Assembly (NCBI GenBank): GCA_030063045.1
Contig: JAQSEB010000064.1
Coordinates: forward strand, 496,001-560,000
Origin: Pratylenchus scribneri
Taxonomy: Eukaryota > Nematoda > Chromadorea > Rhabditida > Pratylenchidae
Length of the DNA stretch: 64,000 nucleotides
Direction: 5' to 3'
Part shown: positions 24,196 to 35,908 of the stretch, one piece after another
Numbering within the stretch: the stretch's first letter is position 1
Layout of the letters: every line of letters begins with the position of its first letter
Made by a program: the position numbers and the translations under genes
Notes under the pieces: model-generated
The model's input: only the letters and a program-made list of their open reading frames with translations
Told to the model about the DNA's origin: nothing
Database searches by the model: none

Positions 24196-26364
24196 TGTTG
24201 TTGATTCTTCTTCGGCAGGTGCGACTTGTTGATGAGAAAATGTGCAAGATCGAAAAAGATTTGAAAAATGGAGTAGAGAAAATATTTTTGTTTTGAGTAT
24301 TGATCGCTAGAAAATTTTTGGTATAAATAATGATGAATGCAAAGTAATGTGTATAAGATAATGATAATTTATTGATGAAAATGGAATTGAATTGAGTAGC
24401 TAGAATATTGAATTTGAATTTTGATGAGTTGAGTTGGGTTGGGTTGGCGTGGCGGTTGCCGGTTGTTTGGTTGATGTTTGATGATGAAATGAAAAATGAA
24501 AAAGTAATAAAAAGGTGATCAATCAATAATTCTGGCGAACTGTTTAAGTTTTGAAAATTAAAAATTTCGATATGCGATACAGTATGACTGATAAGCAGAA
24601 AAATCGAAAAAAATATAAAATTCGCTATTATGGATCAGGCAGGGTTTTAGTTTGATATTTGAGAAAGTTTTTCGCCCTTATTTAAGCGGAGACAATCTTG
24701 GAATGTGATATAGTCCTTCTACATAATTATTTTATGAAAATTTCTACTAGGTATTAGAAAACAGCAATTATTTCCCAAAAATTCGAGTGCATATGTATCA
24801 CTCAAAGACTTCTAGTGTTCTTCAAGTTGCATTTTATAAAATTTAAAAATACTAAATTATAGAAAAAAATTTTAGGCTTTTGATTTCATTATGATTTCAA
24901 ATATCAGCATTTATGTTTTAAAAAAAAAAAACAGATTAGCGGAGATAAGTTCATAAAATGAATTTTGGATGGGGTGAATGTTGAATGGGGGATGAAGGGG
25001 TAGAATGTCGGAAAATTACTCGCTCCTCGCCTTCATGCGGGAGAAGTTAAATGTCAAAGGGCATCGGGAGTCGGGACAAACAAATGACGCCCATTGAGGA
25101 CCGTGAACTCTCCTGAAATTCTAAACTTCATTTCTTCAAAAATTTTTAGAGCTAAAAGCAAGAAAACAACAAAAAGATTCGTTGGGCTTTTGGTCTGTCG
25201 AAACGAATGATCGACGAAACTAGAAAGGGATTTGTTGAGCGAGAATGAATGGGCCGGAAAAAATATGAAGAAGACAGCAAGTGTTTGTTGAATGGGAGTT
25301 TGGAATTGGAGGGGATGGACTGAAAAAAGCACCTGCAGGATGAATTTGAATTGAAGGGAAATTTTAGTTGAAGATGATAGCTGCTGCTGAAAATGTGAAA
25401 ACTTTTGAGAAAAAGTGCTCCGCCCTTCTCTGTTTTTTTATTGTTGAAGTGGAAGAAGAACAAAAATCGTAGTAATATGTTGGAATTGGAAAAGTGGATC
25501 GTATCGAATAAATTTTAGAAATTATGAAATGATCATACTAGATAGCTTGATTACTCGATTAACTATGGATTTGAGTGAATTTGATAGAATTTTGATTCGT
25601 CTCCTTATTTTTTTACTATAAAATGCACTTTTATTTTTAATTATCTAGATACAGGAAACAGGAAATGTGGGGCCAACGTGGCTGATTGATATGTTTGTTT
25701 GTGAAAAGTCTGACAAATGAAGCAAATCGAAAAAGTTGGTTATGAGGGTTGCCGGAGGGGGGGGGGATGAAAAATTGGCCCGATGAAAGGGAATGAAGAC
25801 CGAAGACTGCCAGCAGCAGGAACGGACGGACGAAGACTGACATTGAATAAAGTGGAAAGAGAGGGACGATGTACGGCTGTCACTAAATACTTTTATGTCC
25901 ATCAGCCTAACCGGCTGCCACCATAGGGCCTATTGAGATGAGAAAGATGGAAAAAAAGGGAAAACCACTGAGGAAAGAACTTTGTGGGCAAAAATATTTT
26001 TGAAAAAATAAGGAATGGGGAATGGGGGAGGAAAAAAAATAATATAAAATAAATGATAGCATATATTTATGAAAATTGTTTAATTTCCTCATTTTCTTGA
26101 TCTTGATGATATTAAAGAATTTTCCGGAACATTGATATTGGTTGCTGGATGGCTGGTTGGATAATTGCTCTCAATAGTACTCTCTCTTCCTTCATTTCCG
26201 GCTTTTCCGGAGTGTCTCTCTCGCATTCCTCCTTTCACTCACATATCTAAACCACTTTATTCATGACACTGCCTCTGGTCGATATTTCTATTCCTCCTTT
26301 GGTTGTGGATTAAAAAATTTATTCGAAAATAAAATTAGATACCTAATTCCATTTTTATAAGCTT
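24196..26364. other. 2.2-kb intergenic region, no supported gene
   Basis: Minus-strand open frames at 24161-24526, 25054-25463 and 25637-25902 are low-complexity Phe/Ser-rich with no domain. They look like non-coding 5' flank of arginine kinase read through purine/pyrimidine skew. A run of ten G lies at about 25757-25766. Promoters for two divergent genes should be here. Confidence 0.4.
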
Positions 26365-28644
26365 ATGAATTTGCCTATTTTCAATCATCAACCTTCAATT
26401 GTCCAATCCCGAAAACGTGGGAGACCCAACAATGTTAAAAAGGAGACAGTAACAGCATCATTTCCTTTGGTCAATAATGAAGTGGTTGAGGAAGGTTGTT
26501 CCTATTCATCACAAATTCCCATTTCGGCCCAAGTTGTTGCCGTCTCTCCGTTGAACACATCACATATCCGACTTGGAGAACAAAAATGTTTGTTCAATTT
26601 AGGAAATGATTTGATATTTAAAAATGATATTTTTAATCCAAAAATTGGCTTATTTATGCTTTAAATTAATAAAAAGACATGTAAAAAGTTAATTTAAGCA
26701 GTGTCTCCTAGTTCAAATGTGGGTCAGCAATTAGTGGCAATGTTGGATAATGAAACATTGAATTTGGATATGACACAACCCGCTCGAAGTTGGTGGAGAT
26801 ATTTTCGTAAATTGAAGGAAGAAAATCGGGCAATTTGCCTGACATGCGGTCAAGCATTCAATCGAGGAGCAAAACAATCGACCACTTCACTTTCTCACCA
26901 TCTTAAGGTTCTGATTCCGTGAATCATTTAATGGACCAAGATATAATTTGATATAAATTGCCATTAGATGTACCATCGAAATCTTTATATCGCCGTCCAA
27001 ATGGCTCGGGATGAGCATCAAACACTTGGCGGAAATGCTATAAAGAGAGAGAATGTTACGGATAATATTCAATGTGTTCCCCTTTTCCCTCTCAACAATA
27101 ATAGCACAAAACAAAGCAAAGAACATTTGCAAATGACTGCCAAAAATTTGATCCAAGCTGTCCGAAATTTCCCAGAACTATATACATCCGACAATGGAGG
27201 GTCAAATTCATTGGCCATAGAAAATGTGGATCAAATTTGGTCTCAAGTCAAACTAATTGTCGCGCCGGACAGTGAAGATCATGGTCATTTTTTATATGAT
27301 TTAAAAATTCAAAATTAAACCATTTTTGATTGCAGTATTGCCAGAATTGAAAAAGCGTTGGTTTCATTTACGTGAAAAATTTAAAAAGGAATTGCGAATT
27401 GTTTTACGTGACAATTTTGCCTACCAACCAAAATGGCCTCATTTCAAGGAGTTAAGTTGGTTAGCCGCACATTTAGACGAATTTCGGTAAAAAGATAATG
27501 CCTCCAAAACTCTTTCCTCTCCTTATTAAAGGAATATTTCTACATTGTTGGAAGAATTTGTTTCGAATCGAAATGTTCAATTAATTAATGAGAAAATGGA
27601 AAATAAGGACAATGCACTAAAATTAGATAATCTCCTTTTGCCAATGGATTTTGAAGATGTCCTCAATCAAGGGAAAGCATCCACTTCAAAAGAGTTGCCG
27701 AGAAAAGGCATGAATTTAGAAAAAAATAAATTTGAATACATTAAAATTAAAGACCAATTGTTTCAATTGGAAGAGGCGGAATTGAAGAAGGAATTGGATG
27801 AGCAAGAATTGCGGGAGGTTGCCAATGCATTGGGTATTGATGTTGGAGGAGTCCAAAATGGTCAAATGAAAATGGAATTGGTTTGGCAAAAAAGGATTAC
27901 AAAACTTTATTTTCTGTAGGAAGATGTGGACACTTCATTTTTAACGGATAAAAATGGTTGTTGCCCCACTCGAGAGGCGATTCAAACAATTGGTTTTATG
28001 CTAATGAAGAATAGTGGATGCTCAAGTTCTAACAATAAGAATAATGGAGAAAGTGGCTGTTACGAATATGATGCAAATGATGAATTAAATAAAGGTAAAT
28101 GAATAATAATGAATAAAGGAGTAAAAAATTGACAATAGAAATTAAGAAATTTTGTTATTCGATTATATGTCTATGTCTACAGAATCCAGATTTTTAAGCA
28201 TCCCCAAAATCATCCTTTGGTTTCCATAAATTAGTTACCGAGGTTGGCTAGAGTTTCTCCAGCAGGATTCTTTCAAATCTGAAGGCCATAAAACTGACAT
28301 AGAGCTACTCTATGATTGCTATAGAGAGGGCCATTCATTGGGGATTGGGGTGTTTCTGGATCCTGTGGAGACAGAAAATACAAAAGTTCCGAAATCTTAT
28401 GCTTAAAATTTATAGCTCCATCGACGGGTTGCGGCTGCAATTGCACTAAAATTGAGAGCAGTGATGAGGAGGAAATTGGGAAAAATGAAAGAGAATTCGG
28501 ATTAGATATTGCGAGAAGATTAATGAAGCTAGAAAAGAAGAATGCTGATATGGTAAATTAATTAATTACAATATAAAAATATCTAATTTTATTTAGATCA
28601 AAACAGAAATTTTACGTCTATTTGAAAAAGAAGATAAACAATAA
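26365..28644 (+). CDS. BED zinc finger + MADF + BESS DNA-binding protein
   Basis: Exon 1 (ATG at 26365) has an AT-hook-like RKRGRPNN. The exon at about 26701 holds a BED finger: PARSWWRYFRKLKEE, AICLTCGQAFNRGAKQSTTS and SHHLKMYH, with Cys-x2-Cys and paired His split by an intron at LK. A MADF domain follows over three exons: NLIQAVRNFPELY, VDQIWSQVKLIV, LPELKKRWFHLREKFKKEL and PKWPHFKELSWLAAHL. The last exons give FGLDIARRLMKLEKK and MIKTEILRLFEKED, a BESS-like C-terminus, and TAA 28642-28644. MADF-BESS proteins are usual as sequence-specific transcription regulators; a BED finger in the same chain is less common. The intron at about 28095-28415 contains unexplained sequence but no frame. Confidence 0.75.
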
Positions 28645-29094
28645 AAAGATGATAAAAAAATTTTATTCCGATGTAATTTATGCGATACTAAGTCCATCTC
28701 TCACATTTGTCATATTTCATATAAAAAATATCTTTTTTAATGTTTATTATTATTATTAATAAAGTTGTAGTTTGACTTTAAGTGGGAAATGTGAGAATTT
28801 TATTTAAATATTAGGTTAGATGGCTTGATATTGATATGGAGAATTTGAGGGTGGATTGGATTCATATTAGAATATTGAGATTGAATGCTTATTGCTTGAA
28901 TATGAGCTTTTGAAACCGTTAAATAAATTTTATAATATCAAATCATTTAGTTTTTTAAACAAAATTTACATGTTTTTCAAAAACAAAAATAAAAGTGTTT
29001 AATTTTACATTTATTCTTTCATAATAGGAAATGAGGGATAGAAAAGGGGAATTGAGGTATACGGTATCTCGGAAATTGTTTTAATGTGTTTTTC
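28645..29094. other. Spacer before the minisatellite, no gene seen
   Basis: A+T-rich 3' flank of the BED/MADF gene. No coding frame or clear repeat until the first cttttccggaaaatgtt units at about 29095. Confidence 0.4.
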
Positions 29095-30890
29095 TTTTCC
29101 GGAAAATGTTTGCCAAAAAAGTTTTTACTTTTTAATCTTACCGGAAAATGTTCGCCAAAAATGTTTTTAATCTTTCCGGAAAATATTCGCCAAAAATGTT
29201 TTTAATCTTTCCGGAAAATGTTCGCCAAAAATGTTTTTAATTCTTTCCGGAAAATGTTCGCCAAAATGTTTTTAATCTTTCCGGAAAATGTTCGCCAAAA
29301 TGTTTTGTATTCTTTCCGGAAAATGTTCAAAATGTTTTTAATTTTTTCCGGAAAATGTTAGCCAAAATGTTTTTAATTCTTTCCGGAAAATGTTCGCCAA
29401 AAATGTTTTTAATCTTTCCGGAAAATGTTCGCCAAAAATGTTTTTAATCTTTCCGGAAAATGTTCGCCAAAAATGTTTTTAATCTTTCCGGAAAATGTTC
29501 GCCAAAAATGTTTTTAATCTTTCCGGAAAATGTTCGCCAAAAATGTTTTTAATCTTTCCGGAAAATGTTCGCCAAAAATGTTTTTAATCTTTCCGGAAAA
29601 TGTTCGCCAAAATGTTTTTTATTCTTTCCGGAAAATGTTCGCCAAAATGTTTTTTATTCTTTCCGGAAAATGTTCGCCGAAAATGTTTTTAATTCTTTCC
29701 GGAAAATATTCGTCAAAAATGTTTTTAATTCTTTTCGGAAAATGTTTGCCAAAAATGTTTTTAATCTTTGCGGAAAATGTTCGCCAAAATGTTTTTTATT
29801 CTTTCCGGAAAATGTTCGCCAAAAATGTTTTTAATTCTTTCCGGAAAATGTTCGCCAAAAATGTTTTTAATCTTTCCGGAAAATGTTCGCCAAAAATGTT
29901 TTTAATCTTACCGGAAAATGTTCGCCAAAAATGTTTTTAATCTTTCCGGAAAATGTTCGCCAAAAATGTTTTTAATCTTTCCGGAAAATGTTCGCCAAAA
30001 TGTTTTTTATTCTTTCCGGAAAATGTTCAAAATGTTTTTAATTTTTTCCGGAAAATGTTAGCCAAAATGTTTTTAATTCTTTCCGGAAAATGTTCGCCAA
30101 AAATGTTTTTAATCTTTCCGGAAAATGTTCGCCAAAATGTTTTTTATTCTTTCCGGAAAATGTTCAAAATGTTTTTAATTTTTTCCGGAAAATGTTAGCC
30201 AAAATGTTTTTAATTCTTTCCGGAAAATGTTCGCCAAAAATGTTTTTAATTCTTTCCGGAAAATGTTCGCCAAAAATGTTTTTAATCTTTCCGGAAAATG
30301 TTCGCCAAAAATGTTTTTAATCTTTCCGGAAAATGTTCGCCAAAAATGTTTTTAATCTTTCCGGAAAATGTTCGCCAAAAATGTTTTTAATCTTTGCGGA
30401 AAATGTTCGCCAAAATGTTTTTTATTCTTTCCGGAAAATGTTCGCCGAAAATGTTTTTAATTCTTTCCGGAAAATATTCGTCAAAAATGTTTTTAATTCT
30501 TTTCGGATAATGTTTGCCAAAAATGTTTTTAATCTTTCCGGAAAATGTTCGCCAAAAATGTTTTTAATTCTTTCCGGAAAATGTTCGCCAAAAATGTTTT
30601 TAATTCTTTCCGGAAAATGTTCGCCAAAAATATTTTTAATTCTTTCCGGAAAATGTTCGCCAAAAATGTTTTTAATTCTTTCCGGAAAATGTTCGCCAAA
30701 AATGTTTTTAATTCTTTCCGGAAAATGTTCGCCAAAAATGTTTTTAATCTTTCCGGAAAATGTTCGCCAAAAATGTTTTTAATCTTTCCGGAAAATGTTC
30801 GCCAAAAATGTTTTTAATCTTTCCGGAAAATGTTGGCCAAAATGTTTTTATTCTTTTCGGAAAATGTTGGCCAAAATGTTCGAAAAAATG
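29095..30890. repeat. Minisatellite of 35-36 bp units, about 50 copies
   Basis: The unit is ccggaaaatgttcgccaaaa followed by atgtttttaatcttt (35 bp), with a common 36-bp form that ends attcttt. Because 35 is not a multiple of 3, three units make an open 35-codon cycle and give long false ORFs on both strands (KCSPKMFLILSG-type repeats). Longer blocks of variants recur, so the array grew in segments as well as single units. Confidence 0.95.
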
Positions 30891-30904
30891 TTTCTGGTAA
30901 AATT

Positions 30905-31678
30905 GGTTCATAGGTCCCAGATTCGAAATCAGGTAAATGATATACCAATCGACGTGTCTTGACGAGCTGTATCCGAAAAAGCAAAAATTTTTGCGCGGCA
31001 ACCACTTTTGGCCAAGTTATGGCCATTAAAATGGATTTTCCCTTAAAAGTGAAGGGTCCCCCCTATGGGTCGAAAATTTCTAAAATTTGTTTTCGGCCAT
31101 GTTATGTTATAGCTCATTCGACGCGGCTCGATGAGCGGAACACGAATCTGCTATTCTTTTCACATAAAACTCAAAAATAAAAAAGTTATGGCCATTTTAG
31201 TCTCGCTGGAATGTGTTGGAACTGCGGAGGAATGTAAGAGTGGACTCCGGAGTGTGCGTAGCCGAAGCGCGCGACCAGACGAGCTTGTGGCTCGCTGCGC
31301 TCGCCACAAGCCCGTCCAGTTCCCGCGCTTCGGCTACGCACACTCCGGAGTCCACTCTGAAATGCCCACCGGAGCAGTTCCAATCCGTATTTCCTTTGCG
31401 CGACTGTAACTTTTTTATTTTTGCGTTTTATGCAAAAACGATGACAGATTTGGATTCTGCTCATCGAGACGCGTCGATTGAGCTATAATATGTCCATATA
31501 AAAATTTTGAACTTTTTCGACCCAAAGGGGGGACCCTTCACTTTTTCAATTTTCGAGTGGCCATAACTTGGCCAAAAGTCGTGGCCGCGCAATTTTTTTT
31601 GTATATTCTTATACAACTCGTCGAGCTCTATCGAATGGTATATCATTTATATGATTTCGAGACTGGGACCTATGAACC
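30905..31678. mobile_element. 774-bp inverted-repeat (foldback/MITE-like) element
   Basis: The ends are ggttcataggtcccag (30905-30920) and its exact reverse complement ctgggacctatgaacc (31663-31678). Imperfect inverted pairing continues inward, for example atggccattaaaatgg against ccataacttggcc, and gaagggtccccccta against ggggggacccttcac. The centre has 35-nt perfect arms, 31237-31271 and 31324-31358, GC-rich, around a further short hairpin. There is no transposase frame. It lies inside the 35-bp array: degenerate units resume at about 31706-31770. Confidence 0.8.
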
Positions 31679-31947
31679 TATTTTTCCATGTTTCTTTTCA
31701 ATAAATTCGCCAAAAATATGCTTCTCTTTCCGTAAAATATGTTTTGCCGGAAGACAAATGTTTTTTGTACAACAATTAATTGTCCTTTTCCTTTCTTTAC
31801 AAATATATTATATGAAGAATATGAATTATTTATGTTTAAAATTTATCCAACAAATATAAGAGTAACAAAATATAATGGAATTAAAACGAAAAAATGAAAA
31901 TGGATATTTTATTCCATATCAATATCTCATGTCTTTCCATTTCCAAA

Positions 31948-34478
31948 TTAATCCTCATCCTCGAATTTCGATGAATTAATTGATGTGTCGATCTTTCCAC
32001 CCTGATAACTCCCGCGTTTTTTCTTTGTTTTTTCATGGCGGAAATTTTTGCCCTGAAGATTCTTGAAGTCATTGTGTGCTTTGGCTCCCCAAGGGTCAGG
32101 ATCCTAAATTTATAATAAATTAAAAATAACAAAATATTAACAAACGATTGATGCTTTCTTCATTTTCTTTGAGAAAGTTGGTGCCACATCGAAATTGTCG
32201 TCAACAGCGTCAGATTTTCGTTTTTGCGTCTTAATTGCCTCATCACGGATTGGCTTCTTAATATTTAAAATGAAAAATGATAATTAAATTTTAATTTATT
32301 AAACCTTCTTTGTTTGCAAATCATCCGAACTGTCCGATGAAGAAACAGTTTTATTCTTTGGAGTTTCGATTTTGACCGTTGGTTTTGGCTGCTGCGCATT
32401 AGCCACCTTTGTAACCGTCTAAAAATTATTATTAATTAAAAAATAATTATTTGAAAAACCTTCGTCTTCGTTGCTGCCAATTCATCATCATCATCCGAAC
32501 TGTCATCCGATGAAACAGCAACCTTTTTCTTTGTTTGGACCACCGGTTTTGGCTGCTGCGCATTAGCTACCATTGTTGCAGTCTTCGTCTTTGTTGTTGA
32601 CAGCTTGCCATCGTCCGAACTATCCTCCGATGAAGAAGCATCCTTTTTCTTTGTTTGGACCACCGGTTTTGGCTGCTGCGCATTAGCTACCATTGTTGCA
32701 GTCTTCGTCTTTGTTGTTGACAGCTTGCCATCGTCCGAACTATCCTCCGATGAAGAAGCATCCTTTTTCTTTGTTGCTTTGACCACCGGTTTTAGCTGCT
32801 GCGCATTTGTCACCTTTGTTGCGGTCTAAATTTTTTTAAACAAGAAGTTAATTATTTGTATTACTTTCTTTGTTGCCAATTCATCATCATCCGAACTGTC
32901 ATCCGATGAAGAAGCATCCTTTTTCTTTGTTGCTTTGACCACAGGTTTTGGCTGCTGTGCATTTGCCACCTTTATAACCGTCTAAAATTTATTATTAATT
33001 AAAAAAGAACTATTTGATAAAACCTTTGTCTTTGCTGTTGCCGACTCTTCATCGTCTGAACTATCCTCCGATGAAGCATCCTTTTTCTGTGTTGTTTTGA
33101 CTCCCGGTTTTGGCTGCTGCGCATTGGCCACCTTTTTTACGGACTAAAATTATTATTAATTAAAATAATTATTTGAAAAAACCTTCGTCTTCGTTGCTGC
33201 CAATTCATCATCATCCGAACTGTCATCCGATGAAGCGGCATCCTTTTTCTTTGTTGCTTTGATGACCGGTTTTGGCTGCTGCGCATTAGCCACCTTCGCT
33301 GCGGTCTTCGTTGTTGCCAACTCTTGGTCGTCCGAACTATCCTCCGATGAAGAAGCAACTTTTTTCTTTGTTGTTTGGACCATTGGCTTTGGCTGCTGCG
33401 CATTGGCCACCTTTGCTACGGTCTTGGTCTAAAAATTATTAATAATTAAAGCAAGGATTTCTTAATTCTTATGAAACCTTCATCTTAGTTGTTGCCAATT
33501 CATCATCGTCCGAACTATCCTCCGATGAAGAAGTAACCTTTTTCTTTGTTGTTTGGACCACTGGCTTTGGCTGCTGCGCATTGGCCACCTTTGCTACGGT
33601 CTGAAATTTTTAATATTAAGAACCCCTTTCTTTATAATAATAATACCTTTGTCTTCGTTGCTGCCAATTCATCATCGGGCGAACTATCTTCCGAAGCATC
33701 CTTCTTCTTTGTCGCTTTGACCACCGGTTTTGGCTGCTGCGCATTAATCACTTTTGTAGCGGGCTTAATTATTTATTATTTAAACAAGAATTTAATCTTT
33801 ATGAAACCTTCATCTTTGTTGTTGTCAACTCTTCATCGTCTGAACTATCCTCTGATGATGAAGCAACCTTTTTCTTTGTTGCTTGGACCAGTGGCTTTGG
33901 CTGCTGCGCATTGGCCACCTTTGCTTCAGTCTTGGTCTAAAAATTATTAATAATTAAAAACAAGGATTTCTTATGAAACCTTCGTCTTCGTTGCTGCCAA
34001 TTCATCATCATCCGAACTGTCCTCCGATGAATCGGCATCCTTTTTCTTTGTTGCTTTGGCCACCGATTTTGACTGCTGTCCATTAACCACCTTTGTTGCA
34101 GTCTGAATTTTTATTTAATTAAATAAGAAATTAGTTTTTATAAAACCTTTGTCTTCGTTGCCTGCTTATCATCATCCGAACTGTCCTCCGATGAAGAAGT
34201 TTTCTTCTGTTGTAAACCATTGCCGACGGTTCCATTGGTCATTTTATTGCTAACATTGGATTGCTTTGTAGGTGATTGGAGGCGTTTCTTCTTAATTTGA
34301 AGATAAATTTAATAAAAATTATTCTTAATTAATTTACCTCATCCAAATCTAAGCGCAATTTTTTCATTTTCTCATCCAAAAATTGCTGATTTATAGGATT
34401 TTTTGTATTTTGTCGCAGTTTTCCTAATTCATCAATGGCATTTGACAAATCATTAATTGAATATGATAGCATAGTCAT
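31948..34478 (-). CDS. Nopp140 (NOLC1)-like nucleolar phosphoprotein
   Basis: The C-terminus is diagnostic: [39 protein letters not shown] and the end FEDED (TAA 31948-31950) form the SRP40/Nopp140 C-terminal domain. Upstream are about 12 modules that alternate an acidic Ser tract ([10 protein letters not shown]2-type sites) with a basic linker containing NAQQPKPVV and KKK. The modules lie on separate exons or pairs of exons with nearly identical short introns. The first exon at 34478 reads [20 protein letters not shown], then [10 protein letters not shown]. Nopp140 chaperones snoRNPs and links the nucleolus and Cajal bodies. The usual N-terminal LisH motif is not visible, so either an upstream exon is missing or this form lacks it. 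The C. elegans counterpart would be dao-5. Confidence 0.85.
32522..32760 (-). repeat. Near-exact tandem duplication of a 120-bp Nopp140 module
   Basis: The segments 32522-32640 and 32642-32760 are identical or nearly so at nucleotide level, including silent sites (for example gtcttcgtctttgttgttga occurs at 32581 and again at 32701). This points to a recent duplication of one acidic/basic unit inside a single exon. Confidence 0.9.
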
Positions 34479-35495
34479 TATTCCAGAATCTATTCTAAAG
34501 TTAACAATTTATTGAACGTACATTGGGTTTAGGCTTTAGGGTTGGAGTTAATCAATGAGGTTGGAAATTAGCTTAAAACTGATAAACTTATGTCGAGCCT
34601 ATTTGTTGCCAATCTATAAGGCTGATTTGGGTATGCTTAAAATTAAAAGTTTTAATAAATTATTAACTAATTTAGGTTTAGATTTTAGAATATTAAAAGC
34701 GCGGAATAAAAAATAAGTTGTTGAACTTATTGTGTTGTTTATTAATTAATTATTAGATGTGGATTATTTTATTATTGATGTGATAAATGAATGGCGGAAG
34801 ATGATATTGAATATTGATATGTGAATGTGATCTGTGATGTGCACGCGGGCGTAGATTGTAGAAGAATGAGTAGAGTAGGAAGATGAAGATGAAAAATCTC
34901 ATCTTGGTCGGCTTAATCTTAATTGAAATCGAATTGTCGTAAAATAACTAACTAACTAGATATTTTAAGATCTATTAAGACATTTTTTTGTTTTTAGCAT
35001 TTTTTTTTACATGGACAAGACAAGGATTAATTAAAAACAAAAATGTTGTTTATGGATGGATTTAGGATGTTGGAAAAGCATGCAACTACCAGAAACCATT
35101 TAATGAATGTTAAACCAGCAAAAACATGATTTGATTGAAATATTTTAGACGACCCTTTAGTCGGAATCGAAAAGTCGCAGTCGAAACGCGCAAAACACAT
35201 ATTTTAATTTTTCCTAAATATTTATAATACGAAAACATAATATACGAAAACATAATAAAGTTGGTTAATTTAATAAGCAAAAATTATAATTTTTTTCACC
35301 AAAACAAAAAATCAAGCTAGAAAAAAAAAATGATTAAACTAAAAAAATGGTATAGATTTTGCCCCCCCCCCCCCCCCCCCTAATATTCGTTATTTTATTA
35401 TATTAATCATTTCATTATACTTTACTTATCTTATTCGTTAATAATAATTATTTATTAACATACAAAATCAGAATTGCAATTTATTTATTGAAAAC
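34479..35495. other. Intergenic between divergent genes, with a poly-C tract
   Basis: About 1 kb holding the promoters of Nopp140 (minus) and the ANAPC13-like gene (plus). A run of 19 C lies at 35362-35380, striking in such A+T-rich DNA. No coding signal was seen. Confidence 0.5.
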
Positions 35496-35785
35496 ATGTC
35501 CAATATTTCATCTTTCTACCATCGAGTTGGCTATGAATTATTATTGAAACATGTTGATCGCGATTGGATCCAACACAAATTGCCCAAGGTTAAAAAAGAT
35601 AATAAAATTATAATTTATCCAATTTATAATTTTAGGACGATATTCCCATTCCACCAAAGGAGATCCCTGATCAACAAGATGTTGAATTGAATTATTTGCT
35701 AGAAGCAGATGAAACCCATTGGCAAGATCAAAGACCACCTAATTTTTGTTTTGAACATCGTCATATAACTAATGGAAATGCATAA
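35496..35785 (+). CDS. Small protein resembling APC/C subunit 13
   Basis: Two exons joined at PK|DD (donor GTTAAA, acceptor tttag). The 79-residue protein begins MSNISSFYHRVGYELLLKHV, continues DRDWIQHKLPKDDIPIPPKE and ends HRHITNGNA. The core pattern of Asp-Trp, then KLPxDDIPIP and a further Trp with acidic residues, matches the short ANAPC13 subunit (about 74 residues in human), which holds TPR subunits of the anaphase-promoting complex. The match rests on a short motif only, so the name is tentative. The next gene starts 124 bp downstream on the same strand. Confidence 0.5.
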
Positions 35786-35908
35786 ACATTATTAAAGCAC
35801 CAGTAATCTACACATTTTATTATTTTTATTATCATTCATTATTAATAAATACTTATTGTTATTGTTTAAACAAATTTCTATGTAAATTTGGGAAAATAAT
35901 TTAAAAAA

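Noticed and set aside
29530..30817. Long open frames of KCSPKMFLILSG and MFAKNVFNSFRK type
   Set aside because: They come from the 35-bp minisatellite; three units give an open cycle in every frame and on both strands. No gene.
31131..31488. Open frames of about 90 residues on both strands at the foldback centre
   Set aside because: They mirror each other because the sequence is palindromic; there is no start context, domain or splice partner.
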